Below, piece by piece: positions 35,552-48,351 of a stretch of 64,000 nt of DNA (position 1 is the first letter of the stretch; every line of letters begins with the position of its first letter). The position numbers and the translations under genes were made by a program. Source of the DNA: Lunularia cruciata (taxonomy: Eukaryota > Streptophyta > Marchantiopsida > Lunulariales > Lunulariaceae); contig OX419758.1 of NCBI GenBank assembly GCA_948567375.1, positions 64,299,001 to 64,363,000 on the forward strand. The letters are read 5' to 3'. Below the pieces are notes generated by a model. That model made no database searches, was not told the DNA's origin, and worked only from the letters and a program-made list of their open reading frames with translations.

Positions 35552-38500
35552 ATGGACATACCGTCAAGCAGTTCTAGCCCACGAGATTCTCTATCTTCCC
35601 GCCAAGAGAACACCAAGGTATGTAAGTGCAAACCTGAGTATGAGGAATAACTTCTATCGATTATAGATGTTGATTAGATTCCGCCACAATGATATAGCTC
35701 TTTTGGCATACTTCGAGATACTCTGTTATAGGCTTCAATATTCTCTTGGTCAAGTAGCATTTCAGGAATAAAACAACCGGTAGGTTGTCGTATGAATAGA
35801 CACTATTGATCTCCCTTAGGGAAGTACCAGACGTTGTCCCACAGAGTTGTGAGAGTGTTTGAAACTAAACCTTCCAATTCATAACATTTTGTCCACGTTT
35901 GCAGCGGCTCCGGATCGATTCACCGACAACACATTCTCGAGAGTCCGACCTTGGTATCATGAAGGTAAAAACTTAAAGCGACTCAAAATCAAGGAACAGG
36001 CATGTGCCAGAATATCTGCTGATGGTTGATAACTACTTGCTTGATTACCTTTCAAGCTAACTATCTCGGTGAGAAATTTATAGGGAGTAGGAGGCTCTTG
36101 TATTTTGAAATTGCTACAATTCTAATTTTCTGTATTTGTCCAATTTTTCAGTTGAGCGATTCCGTGTTGTTAGTGTACAATCCAGCAGTACCGCAGGTCG
36201 ACGTTGTTTTCTTCCATGGCCTTCAACATGAGCATCCTGGTGGGCTAGATGTGCACCTTTCGACTTGGACGTGCAAACATGACTCGAAGACAATCTGGCC
36301 CCAACGTTGGCTTGAAGAGCAGGGTGCACGAGTCTTCTTCATCAAATATGATGCAAGTTTACAGACGACTGATTCGGCGGGGAGAATGGATTTAACAATG
36401 ATAGCTGAAAATCTGTTGACAGAACTCCGTTGGGTATTCCCCAGAGGACAAGAGTCGTCGAACAGTTTCCGACCCATTATCTTTGTCGGACATAGTTTTG
36501 GGGGTCTTGTTATTAAGCAGTGATGCATTCAGGCGGCAGAGCGGAAGCTTAGTGCATATAGAGACAGATTTGAACAGAAATTGCTAAGAAGCATTAAAGG
36601 GATTCTGTTCTGTGGAACTCCCCATTCAGGGTCGGAAATGCTTGCTGGCATGGCAAAACAGATCATGAGCAGGAGTCCTTTGTTGCCATTTGTGGAGTTG
36701 TTGAGCACCGAGGGGGCCAGGCAACGCGAGAAATTCCGCGAATTCGCGAGTGAAGCAAATTGGGAGATTTTCAGTATTGGAGAAGGTTGTGCTACAGAAA
36801 TGAAAACCAGCGGATTCCATATGGTATGTTATAATCTACAGAAAGTAAAATCTGATTTAATGAACGAGGTTTGTGTTTCTCATAAGAATAAACGCCCTAC
36901 TAATTACCAAATAAGAAATGTGTTTTTAATGATCCAGTTCTCGCAGCTTGTCTCGCTTGAGAGTACTATTTCCTGCATAGTGGTTTAGTCTAAGACAGAC
37001 AATGCGAGGTCTATCTTAAGTATTCATGTTTAAATCTTGCATGTGTAGGTCGCAGGTGGAATCTCAAGCCAGATGATTGTAGAAGAAGCATCTGCACGGT
37101 TCGGACCAAATCACATCACGGTGGCTGCAGATCATTTGTCATTGTGCAAACCAGAGAGTAAACACTCGAACATGTTCCTGCAATTAGTCGAGCTGATCGA
37201 CCTTGCTAAGGTGCAGCAACAACAGGTATTGGACTTCGTTCATATCTGTTGTGATGTGAATGATATCAGAAAGCACGACTGTGTGCACAGTTTTTAAATT
37301 CCACTTCCCTCTAACTTTTGTTGCAGGTGCAAGAAACACCTGCTCCACGTGCAAGTACGCAATGCCCTGCAAGGCGGAGGAAATCAGTCTCGACGAACCT
37401 AGTGGGTACAGAGTCGCTCTTGGAAACAGTTACTGCAGAAATTGAGAAGGGGAGTCCATTTATTGGGTTTTGTGGGATGGGAGGAGTCGGAAAGACCACC
37501 CTTGCAAAGTTGCTCTACGATAAGATCAATCCCCGGTTTGGATACGCTTGTTTCGTAGACAAAGTGAAGAAGATTTCAGGGGACAAGAGAAAGGTAAAGA
37601 AAGAAGTGTGGAAACATATCAGTCCCCATCCTGGAGGTGATTACAATGAAAGCAGGTGGGATGAGATGATAAAAAAGAAACTTCTTGTCATATTTGATGA
37701 TGTCGGGAAAAGTGAAGATGTAGAGTTATTGAATGAAATAGCTACGGAGAATGATGCTCGAGGAAGTTGTTTTGTAGTCACAAGCCGAGATAAAGGGCTT
37801 TTCAATCTGTTCGGCGACCAGATATGTGTCTGTCGAGTACCAGTTTTGAGGAGTGAAGATGCAAGGCAGTTGTTCATTATACATGCGTTTCCAGGCAATA
37901 ATGAACCTCCAAATGAGTTGAAGGAGATAGTAGACAAAATTGTGGGAAGATGTGATGGATTGCCCCTGACCCTAGAAGTGATAGGAAAGTCAGTGAGAGG
38001 GAAAACAGACAAACGGATATGGGAAGAAATTTCGAAAGCTCTACAAGCAGTAGACTTAAGAAGCCGTGTGAGGAGTCTGGAGGAGGATGTATGGGAGAAG
38101 CTAAAGGTGAGTGTCGACAATCTTGGAACAGAGGAGTTGGAAATGTTTCTTGATACGGCGACCATATTTACAACGCCCGGTGACTTTGAATGTTTTGGCA
38201 TGCCTCACAATTCGTCCTGGGACAATTGGTTTAGTTCTGAAGATGTGATGGGGGCGTGGTCATCCATGTACGGCTCTGCACACAACAAGTGGCAAGTCTT
38301 GATAGACAGATCTCTTGTATACAGTGGGCAGATGGATGACTACTTGGGTAGGTTCGCGCCACGAATGCACGAGCATCTCCGAACTTTGGGCGTCAGAATT
38401 GCACTGGAGAAAGGTAGAATCATTGAGCGCAATCCACTGGATCGTAACTACAAGGTATTTCCTGTTTTCTTTACAAACTTCCTTTTCCTTCAGCAATTCA

Positions 38501-40468
38501 TTTTTCCAGATAAATGAGATATTTACCAGATATGTTTCCTAAATCTGAATTCATTTGTAAATCTAAACTGGAAGGGAGTCCGAAACACAGTTGTTGAGGT
38601 GAACATCATCGGAAATTTGTAGCCATTGTACTGGTTGTAATTTTGGGAGTCATACATCCATTCTCCTCCAACAAGGAGAAGATTTGAAGCGGTGGTGCTA
38701 AAATAGGGTCCGTCTTGTATAAGTGCTTGATAGTTAGGCATGAAGACCTGGAGTTGCTTTATACACAGCACGATGGACGGATGCACTTGAACTATGGCAA
38801 TTTAGTTTTACGTTTCATTTATGATAATTTTAGTTTTCTATTTCATTTTTGAAGGGAGCTCAAGGGCTGGAGAAAGTGATTTTCCACCAAGTAGTAGTGG
38901 AAAATGAATACATGGACTACAATGAAAATTGTTGTGACGAGGAAAGACCTTGTAAAATGCGGGTAGCATCGAGCATTATGTCACGACTTGAAGGACTTCG
39001 CTACTTGGTATTCCGATATCACAGTCTCCACCAGCCGTGCAAAAGGTGTGCAGAGCGGCCTCTTCAGTTGCCACCCAAAATTACCATGCTCAGTTGGGTT
39101 TCTGCCCAGACCATTTTTGTGCGTTCGACCTTGAAAGAGTTGGTTGTTTTGCACGTAACGTCCTCTCATGTGCCCAGATTGGGGCAATCAAATCCTGCGC
39201 GAACAAGTTCTCGGGGATTACAAAATTCTGATAATAATACAATTCCTCTAGCGGAGGAATCTTCGACAACCGTTCCGGATGAAGGGGATTTTGTCAACTC
39301 GCGGCAACTGGATCGGTCTGTTGCTAATCCAGACTCACTGCTGGAGTCCTGTGGGCAACTTCTTCACCTGCGGTTTGACAATGTGCCTCACCAGTCACTT
39401 CCGTATGCATGGGGGAACTTAGCCAACTTGGAGCGGCTAGACTTACCACGGTGCGCGAAACTGCAGTCATTGCCGGAATCAATCGGGGGACTTCTTGGCC
39501 TGAAGGAATTGCAAACTCCAGGCTGCTCTGAGTTGCAGGCTCTTCCCAACAATTTTGGAAAGTTAGCCAACTTGGAACTGATAGATTTATCTAATTGTGC
39601 GAAATTGCAATCACTCCCTGAATCATTGGGGGGACTTTTTGGCCTTAAGGAATTGCGGATGAAATGGTGTTCAGAATTGCAGGCCCTTCCGAAAGGTTTT
39701 GGAAAGTTAGCCAACTTGGAACAACTAGACTTACGTCGATGCGCGAAACTGCAATCATTGCCAGAATCAATCGGGGGACTTCTTGGCCTGAATGAATTGC
39801 TGATGCCTGGGTGTTCAGAGTTGTAGGTCCTTCCCTGCAGTTTTGGAAAGTTAGCAAACTTGGAACTGTTAGATTTCCGGTGGTGCACAAAATTGCCATC
39901 ACTGCCGGAATCAATCGGGGGACTTCTTGGCTTGGAGGAATTGCAGATGCAATGGTGTTCAGAGTTGCAGGCCCTTCCCCGCAGTTTTGGAAAGTTAACC
40001 AACTTGGAGAGGCTAGATTTATCTCGCTGCACTAATCTGCAATCATTACCAGAATCAATAGGGTGACTTCTTAGCCTGAAGGAATTGCAAATGCAATGGT
40101 GTTCAAAGTTGGAGGCCCTTCCCAACAGTTTTGGAAAATTCACCAACTTGGAACGGTTGGACTTATCTCGGTGCTCAAATCTGCAAACATTACCCGAATC
40201 ATTGGGGGGACTTGTTGGCCTTAAGGTATTGCAGATGCAATGGTGTTCGGAGCTGGAGGCCTTTCCCCTAAGTTTTGGAAAGTTAACCAACTTGGAACGG
40301 CTAGATTTACGTCGGTGCGCGAAACTGCAGTCATTGCCAGACTTATCTCAGTTTGAGAAATTGCAACCATTGCCGGAATCAGAGGGGGGACTTCTTGGCC
40401 TGAAGGAATTGTGGATGCTAGGGTGTTCAGAGTTGCAGTCCCACTTCCTAGCAATTTTGGAAGGTTAG
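35552..40468 (+). pseudogene. Alpha/beta-hydrolase-NB-ARC-LRR immune receptor (HNL type), with in-frame stops
   Basis: Inferred exons, all splicing in phase 0: 35552-35617, 35905-35964, 36152-36823, 37049-37225, 37327-38454, and 38855 onward. The N-terminal alpha/beta-hydrolase (exons 3-4) has VFFHGLQ and the nucleophile elbow GHSFGG (Ser157). NB-ARC follows with P-loop GMGGVGKTT (375-383), kinase-2 LLVIFDDV (about 444-451), a GSCFVVTSRD motif, GLPL (536-539) and an MHD-like MHEHLR (672). LRRs come last. NLRs of this build act as intracellular pathogen sensors and the class is known from liverworts. TGA at 36521-36523 stops the frame nine codons after the nucleophile Ser. TAG at 39824-39826 and TGA at 40064-40066 stop it in the LRRs, and the frame is lost after 40468. 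Apart from these codons the frame is clean, so decay is recent. The start codon choice rests on splice phase only. Confidence 0.85.
39413..40468 (+). repeat. LRR-coding tandem array, 144-bp (48-aa) unit
   Basis: Seven units start at 39413, 39557, 39701, 39845, 39989, 40133 and 40277. Each encodes two 24-residue LRRs of the pattern LxxLxxLDLxxCxxLxxLPExxGGL. Units are very similar at the DNA level, implying recent unequal exchange. The stops in units 3 and 5 differ from the other units by single bases (CAG to TAG, GGA to TGA). Unit 7 carries an internal insertion and ends with a frameshift. Confidence 0.93.
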
Positions 40469-40800
40469 CCAACTCATTGCCCGGAACCATTCTGGGGACT
40501 TCTTGGCCTGAAGGAATAGCGGATGCGAGAGAATGTTCAGAGTCGTGCAAGCGTTCCCAGGAGCTATACTTGTCTCGGTGCAAGAAACTACAATCATCCG
40601 GGGGACTTCTTGGCCTGAAGTAATTGCAAATGCCAGGGTGTTCAGGGTCGCATGCCCTTCCTACCTAGGAGCCAGACTTATCGCGCTGTCAGAAACTGCA
40701 GTCTATGCCGAAATCATTCAGAAACGCCTTGTTGGCCTGCAGGCCCTTCCCAGCATATTGCCAAGGAAGAAGGATTACCGATGGTATATACTATTCATTT
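40469..40800 (+). pseudogene. Degraded LRR remnants
   Basis: Sequence such as GGGGACTTCTTGGCCTGAAG recurs but with deletions and frame changes. This is the decayed 3' end of the LRR array of the gene above. Confidence 0.8.
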
Positions 40801-43800
40801 TGAACATATTCTACAGGATTTGAACCTGTGACCTTCAAGTTGCTCGATCCAACGGTCCTATTATTTCTTTGTCATAACTGCATAATTGACGTAACTTGAA
40901 CTTTACGATCCGGATGGATCGTAAACTTGCATAGTCATTCCCCTACACTACAACGGGATTTGTTCCTGAGATATATATATAGAGAGAGAAAATCAAAATA
41001 GCCTTGAAAGAAAATTTGAGTTGATTAATAAACTCCAACACTGAGACGCCTTGTATAAGATGCAGCGCTCAAGAGATTCACTAGTGAAAATCATTAGTAT
41101 GTTTATGGTTCTTAAACCCTGTAGACGAAGATTGATCATTGCAATGCTGTGTAATTCATAACCTGACGTACATATTAACTAAAAGCGAAAATGCTAGGTA
41201 CCTTTACGAGGTTGTGCATGGGGACCTGCAGTTGAGTCTTCTCGGAATAACATAATTTTCGCATAATAGGGGGACTGCTACCTTTAGTATCGTATGTAAA
41301 GCATGCTATTTTGAAATCTGATGGCTGCGCAGGTACGCCTATCGAGATGAATAGTATGCTGAATGTGTTCGCAGCAAAGGTAATGTTAATTGTGTCTGAG
41401 GTGCGCACCATACGCATGTAACAATCAGACGTTGAATAGAGTTGGAATTCATCAACTTGTCGGGGATGAGAAGGAAGCTTGAACGGTGCTTTGGCCTAAG
41501 TATTGGAAACTAAACCAAAAAAGCATATATGAGTTGCAACTAACACCAGATGAATATTAGAAGCCAAGACCCGGAAAGAGTTTAACGTTGAGACTTAGTT
41601 AATCTGGAACAACCTGAATTCAACGTTGTCTACTTTGCCTAAAATTCTTATGAAGTTGAAAATTGCTTGTCTCTACTTTCAACACACTTCTACAGTAATG
41701 AACAGCAGCTTATCCAGTACATGATTACAAATTAGGGATTGACCATATTTTACACATACAATTAAAGGAACATGTTAAAATAAACATTGCAAGTGAATTA
41801 TTATAGAAAAATGTTATTAAAATCCAAAATTTTCAATAAAAAATCTAGTAATAATAATACTGAAATATTCCTCCTTGGCTTGGTTTTGTGTATATATTAC
41901 AAGTATGAGTCCCGTTTGCGGACAAAGACTACACTTGTTTATGTGCCTTGTAGTTGGACTGATTACAAATGTCACTGGTTACCAAACTTCCAAACACAAG
42001 AAACTCCACTGTACTTTCCTCCATCCGAACGCATCCCGGGAACTTTGTAGACACACAGGACACAACCGTGAAATATGCCCCACAAAACCAAATTATTAAT
42101 ATAATTATTCTTGTACTGTTTTTTAAAGATTTATATGTTTATTTAACATTCCTCTAATTACAAAAGAAATAAAAAATGTATAACAATCGACGAAAGACTC
42201 CTGAAATTTCATGGATGTCTCATCATACACCTGTGAACTTGTAAGGGAACACATAATCAAAAATCAACACTCCCCGGGAGGAGATCGAAGTCAACACTAA
42301 CGAAAACTTTTAACAGATCCATCTCAAGCAGTGGCGAATGAAAATGAAGAGCTCTTTAAGAACTGCGAACTTGATCTGTACTGTTGTATAGTACACAAAC
42401 CTGCTGTACACCAGTTTAAGTTCAAAGTCGAAGGTTTAATCCACGGTTTTTGGCATGGTGTCTTAGCGATGTCCATTCCTACGAACTTTGCCATCAGAGA
42501 CAATGTTCATTATGACGGAGGAAGGTTCTCCACACCATGTAACAACCTATGATTAGATTTGATAAATTTATTAAGACTTTGGTGTTAAGAACTTGTTAAA
42601 AACGATATGTTTTATGGCCGATGTTGGAAACTAAACATGCGCATGAGCTACAACAAGACTACTTTTACAAGCCAGCATCGAACTGCAATTGCAGAGCTTG
42701 TCTAAACTTCTAAGTTCCTAACCGGACGAAATTATACCGACTTTCGAAGCAGCGGATTATCTATCGGCACGAAAAAGAATCCGTCTCTGATAAGGAGGTG
42801 AATGGTGCCATCTTTTTTGAGTCTCAACTCAACATTCAGAAACAAATTTGATTTTAATGTCTGCTATGACATACAAAACAGAATTAACCATCGATTTTCA
42901 CGTTTCTTTCCCAAAAGAAAACATTTTTGCAATGAGTAGTACTTTTCAAACATCAACCATGTTGTTCTTAATAAGAGGCACAAGCACCTTTCCTCTTTGT
43001 ATCTCAAGAACAGATAGAAAACGAGAGGAAACATGATAATCCAGCTGTTTGACAAGTTTGAAGAGTATGTACAAATGAACAGGAAAACATCCGACATAAT
43101 ATTATATGCTCAGTCGAAACTTGATTTCCTGTGTATAAGCAAGTTGTGCGATTCCTGAATTCGTTCAGATTCTATTCTCCAATCACGATTTTGCCGATTA
43201 GAGCTTTAAGTGTGTGGATCCTTTTCTTACTAAGAGCGTAAGAAGCTAGATTCTGCAGGATAATTTCGTCTAAACATGATTTCATGTGACTAAGCAAGGT
43301 GTCTGATTCCTGATTTTGTTCAGATTTTGTTCTCCACGGACGATCTTGCAAACTAGAGCTTTAAGTGTGGGTCTTTTTCTTACTAGGATCGTAGGAAGAC
43401 AGGATTCCGCACGATAGTTACGTCTTGCCAGTAATGGGCAGGTCTAGGTTGCTTCAAATCTACTGTAATGCTCCTTTTGTCATGTTGTTGCATAATTCAG
43501 GAGGGCACCGAAGTCTCTAATCTGACCTTATAAATTACTTGGTTAAGAAGCATTCGCAGAACAGTGCCACTAGAATGGGTCTCCTGTCTTGAAGGAAGAG
43601 CTACAATTCTCCGCAGCACATTGCAGCTCTTGAAGCCCAGCACCTGATCCAACTCTGTAAGTATAACGTCACTCAGATCAATGTGTGTTTTCTTCTAAGG
43701 TTGATCGTGTCAACTCTGATCACTCGAGATAAAACTCAGCTATGGAGTCCACACATGATTCAAGTTTCACAACTAAAGTCTTAGATCACACGAAACTAAA

Positions 43801-45056
43801 ACTACGGGTCATCCATACTTGAGGTGGTACGATCTTACCTTTCCCCACATAGAGAAGCTTCCGTCCCACCCAGAATGCGCTTTTGGACTGAAGAAGAACT
43901 CACTGGCACCCTGGATATGAAACACCCAACTCAGAATTGACCACCTGTTGCTAAAGGAGAAGTTCAACAGCTAGGGAAGTTGAGCACCCCAACCTTAAAA
44001 ACTTACAGTGTGCACTATGACACGGAGGACAGTTCCTGGCAATTTCACTCAACAACTCATGACGGAAAAAATAGCACTGGGTATTAGGATGTTACACGAC
44101 CCGCCGGATTTTGTCACAGCTCTCGTCAGTGGTGGGGCCAGCAGGCACCGCACGGTAGAATGAGCATCCATCCATGAGCCCTTGACTCACTAGGCTCCGC
44201 TCAAGCACATCACCACATCAACTCCTGCATCAGAGCAGCACACAACAACGTCCTCAGCCCGTCTCTACTCGGTTCTCTTCAATCACATGCCCGCTTTTTT
44301 AGTTCTTTTTCAGTCCCTTGTAAGAAGCTTTTCTTAAATTCGCTAGTCATGCTCGGTATATTGTTCCCGACAAGGATAGTCGGTAGGATTATGATTTCAA
44401 TATTCTGCAAGCATGTTTTAAATGCAGTTCAAGATATACTGGTAGGATAGGAAAATAGACTCCTTCCCAGAACTAACCTTCATGTAGTTGACAGATTTGA
44501 AGCGATATCTCCAGCAAGTTTCACTGTAATATCCTGCGCAAAGTCGAAGATAATCAAACTTTGTTGTGAGACAGGTCATGAACATAGTAGAAAACAGAGA
44601 CGCCCACTACGAGTAAGGAGTACGTCGTAACGACGGCCCGTATTCGACAATTATATTGAGTCATGATCATTGAATGGAAACACCGAAAGCTAGTTTACAG
44701 CCTACAAATCATACGCCTTCATCTAAAGAAACCAGGAAGAGAGCGCAGCAGGAAAACAGGTCTTCATACTCCGAATTTGGTAGAGAAGACCAAATATTCC
44801 TTCTGTGACTGGCGAGCATCTGCGTACACCAAGAAAGAAGGCCGATCAAACGACTTCATGGATTGCACTTTGATATCAGCATTGTTAGAATTCATGCCCT
44901 CTTCCAGTGGGATACCCTTGGTTTCCAACTGCTCATAATTTGGTAAAAGTATATTTGGTATAAACTCATTTAATGCCAACTTTGAGTCTCATTCTGGACT
45001 CTTCAACTCCTGGCCAGGTTCGCGTTTTCCTAATATTGGTACACAGAATTGTCATT
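40801..45056. other. Intergenic with one tandem duplication
   Basis: No supported gene is present. Positions 43137-43271 and 43292-43425 form an imperfect tandem duplication of about 135 bases. On the minus strand at 40829-40813 a T-arm/B-box-like sequence (GGTTCAAATCC in a short stem) occurs without a foldable tRNA. A 71-codon minus frame at 44764-44979 (NEFIPNILLPNYEQLETKG...) could be a further exon of the minus-strand gene to its right. Confidence 0.45.
43137..43425 (+). repeat. Imperfect tandem duplication of about 135 bp
   Basis: Units 43137-43271 and 43292-43425 share most bases, including TTAGAGCTTTAAGTGTG-like and TTTTCTTACTA segments. They are non-coding. Confidence 0.8.
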
Positions 45057-45477
45057 TTATTTCGAACAGTTGTGGTTCAGCCAGTCCCGTAGGAAGGAAA
45101 CCCCCCCGGAGAAAACAGCCGCAACCGCATGTATGCTAAATTGGAAGTAAGTACCATCGTTTGGGAACCCGGATCTAAAAATGTTAAACATGACCTCTCG
45201 AATTTGAGTTGAAACCTTAGAGGAAATCGTCTGCAGATTTTCGAAAATGAAAGCATCGGATCAATCAATTAATCAATCCATGACGCAAAGAACTGGAAAT
45301 AGAGCTGTCTATTCTCACCTGTGAAACGTTTGATCGCACTCCGTTTGGACGACATCCCGAATAATCTTCAAATGCATTTTCGTGTGATCCGGCGTCAGCA
45401 ACGCAATCTATGATAATCCACGCAAACATCAGAGTCAGAGTAAACCCCAATCGTCTTCCTCCCCGCGATTTCTCCAT
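45057..45477 (-). CDS. Candidate small secreted protein, two exons (110 aa)
   Basis: Exon 1 (45477-45319) encodes MEKSRGGRRLGFTLTLMFAW..., a basic start then a hydrophobic stretch ending VADAGS, which looks like a signal peptide, followed by ENAFEDYSGCRPNGVRSNVSQ. It ends at a GTGAGA donor. Exon 2 (45230-45057), after a CTGCAG acceptor and an 88-base intron, continues in phase 0 with TISSKVSTQIREVMFNIF and ends HNCSK before TAA. An upstream in-frame ATG at 45534 would hide the signal peptide, so the second ATG is preferred. I recognise no family. An alternative donor inside exon 2 (GTACTT near 45155) could join a further exon near 44979-44764. Function unknown. Confidence 0.4.
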
Positions 45478-47685
45478 CTTCAACAAGAGTTCTTCTCCGC
45501 TCTCCACAGCAGCTCTGCTCCCGATGAGGCACATCGATCAAAACCACCAGTGCTGCGTTGCATCAGTGGTTTTGCTGAAACAGCTATTGCCTTGTAAACC
45601 GCCAGGGAAGGAAGGATACAGTGCAATCTTCATGAGTTTGTTCAAAAAGATAATTTTGCTCCTATAAAATACGTTCTCGAATTACTATAATAGTGATTAT
45701 AATAGAATTTACTAATATTATTGGAATTATGCATAATAATAGTGAAATTATATAATACTAATATAAATATTGTAGTCCATCATCCCCAAGATATATCCCC
45801 GAGTGGTATCTCCGGCCAAACGTCGGGCAACCCAAGACCAGAGAAAATGCATGAACAAAGTACACTAATGTTCATACTGTGGAAGAAGCAACAGGTATTT
45901 GCATGCAATATGTATAGATCTCACCTGAATCGCCCCATCTATCCTCTTTCAAATTGAAATAAAAGGAATGCACCATGCTAAGGTGCCTTAAATGATTAAC
46001 ATCTTCAGGTCAGACGCTGATGAGCACATTGAACTATTTATGTGGCTGAAAATCTTCACAGCCTTTGTATTATTCTCACGTTTCTAAAAATTTTATGGAT
46101 GAAGAATATGATAAATGAAAAAATTTCTTAAGTATTTGATCATCGTGAAATTTATGATTTTTTAATTATTAAAAAATTCAAAAATTCAAATTATTTTTTC
46201 ACATGGTATACTCTTACATCAACGGGACAAGTAACTTGGTAATCAAGATACCTACTTTGTCTTTACGGAAGATAAAAAAGCAACGGGAAGTTTTAAAGGA
46301 TTAAAGGTTAAATTGACTCGAGAGAACAATACTGTTAACAAGGTTATACATCAATATATATACAATAATGATCTGATCTTATGAACTCGGATTCATTAAG
46401 GACGGTAAGAATAAAGTGAGTGGGCTTGAGTGTAAACTTCAGGAAGAACCCGAGAAGGTTGTGCCCCATATCCTGAGAAGCAAAAATACTACTCAATTAT
46501 TACAATGAAACAATCAAAGTAAATATATATCTAGAGCGATACAGATTACCAAGTGATTAAGATTTGACGGTTGTACATTGGAATTTTAGTTGGCTAAACT
46601 TATCAAAGGTGTAAGAAGAAGCACTAAACAATGTGGATCAATATGTTAAGTATTCTTCTCAATCTGGACTTGAATTGAACAGTATCCTCCTCTTCAGTTA
46701 AATTTTCCACTACTTTTCAGAAAAATGGCTAAATTACTTCATCGCTATGTAATTTGAATAATGAGAATGATGAGAACTTCTGTAAACGAGAAACAAAACG
46801 CAAAGAAATTTTAAATATGGCTTTCTCGTAGCACCTGCCAATAATCTTTTCACCGATCGATGTGCTTAATATTTGATGAAAATGGAAGGTGAAGAAGAAT
46901 TAGTTTCAAATATAAAATATTAATACCAGATTAGGATATGTCTTCAATGATTATGGTAAAATAATCAACATATTGATGCTGAATATTCATGTTTCCTTCT
47001 AAATCAACCGTTAGAAAGATACACGGGATACAGTTGATTAACGTGGATTATATTAGCCAAAATCTATAATATATCTAAAGAAGGAAAAAATACAAAATTT
47101 TGTAAAATAAGATGTGTACACATTTTTATATTATTTTGAGCACGTAAAAAATTAAAATTTAAGGTAAACTAGATTGATGAAATTTTACATATAGAGGTCT
47201 ATGTTGACTGAATTTCATCATTAATTACACCATATAAATGGAAGTTACCAACGCTTCCTAACTTGTAAATAATTTCTGGAAGTTGTGCATACTATACATT
47301 CCCATGATTTAAGGATATATTACGTTTTGATATCATTTTAGAAATTTCTTAATTTTTAGTATACCAAACATATTTTATATAAAGTACTAATTTCTCATTT
47401 CTAACTCCTAAATTATTTTTCAAAATCTCTATAATATGTCTCCTAGCTAATAAGCTATATTAATTATATGTCGACACATTACCCAAACAAGTACCCAAAA
47501 TCTCAAATATTAAATTCAAGTTCAAGTGTGGATCCCCCGCACTTATGAACTGCGATATTTGGCAAGGTTGTCACGGCATTGGAAGAAACACTTGATTCAC
47601 AATAGTAGGGTTCGGGTCTTCTTCTATGAAGGAAGGATATAGTGATTCCCTAACAATTTCAAATTTTGATTTGAAAATTAGAAAG
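45478..47685. other. AT-rich intergenic region
   Basis: This is strongly AT-rich with no supported gene. The first few hundred bases are the likely promoter side of the minus-strand gene. Confidence 0.5.
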
Positions 47686-47774
47686 AAAAGGCGACCACCT
47701 AGCAAGCACAAAGGATGGAATAACTTATCAAGCCGTACAAGGGAGAGACAAAAGAGGTAAAATGGGGCTAGGCC
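47686..47774 (+). repeat. Direct repeat bracketing the E2 retroelement block, left copy
   Basis: It shares with 53513-53640 the segments AAAAGGCGACC, GGATGG and CAAGCCGTACAAGGGAGAGA, then ATGGGGCTA. Both copies are in the same orientation, about 5.8 kb apart. Confidence 0.75.
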
Positions 47775-48351
47775 TCAATAGTAACTATAGGAGAAATCTG
47801 CCCTTATGCACCTAAGATATCCAAGCTATGCAAGTTGTAAGGTCTACAAACTAACGGACATCCAAAGAAGCATCACCTAGTGTGATTGCTTGACTCAGAA
47901 GTGATGTTTGAGATAAATACTTCATTCATGAAAGAAGTGGACATCATTTTTGTGGGTTGCAATCCATATGTACAATTTCTTAACTATTAACTAAAGAAGA
48001 TCAATGGTTGAGGATGCAAACAATCTTCTAATCTTCTACTCTCTAATCTTCTAATCTTCTAATCTACTCCTATTCCACTTAATGCTAATACTACCTACTG
48101 ATTTAATCCCAAGCACAACTAAGAAGTGATTATGCAATCTATGCCAACCCTTAAACTCCTTGTTGTTTACTTTACAAGTAATTACACTCCGACAATCATT
48201 GGCTATAAAACTGGTACTAAGTCAAAAAGTATTTGTGGACAAAGATATACATTGGGAGGAAGGTAGAGTTCAAGGCTAAGGATGTGTTGTATACTTAACT
48301 AAATTCTGTTTATTTCCCTTGAGCTATCAATTATCTTCTTCCTAAAATCTA
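47775..48351. other. Non-coding stretch with a short microsatellite
   Basis: TAATCTTC-type units are repeated at about 48026-48065. No gene is seen. Confidence 0.5.

Noticed and set aside
39388-40290. A 300-codon open frame on the minus strand opposite the LRR array
   Set aside because: It is a shadow of the periodic LRR repeat: the same period-144 sequence keeps one antisense frame open. The product is low-complexity and the sense strand matches LRRs perfectly.
40813-40900. Possible tRNA gene on the minus strand
   Set aside because: Only the T-arm folds. No acceptor, D or anticodon stem of the right spacing could be found.
48026-48065. A possible CRISPR-like array of TAATCTTC units
   Set aside because: Units are contiguous without spacers. 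It is a simple microsatellite in plant nuclear DNA.
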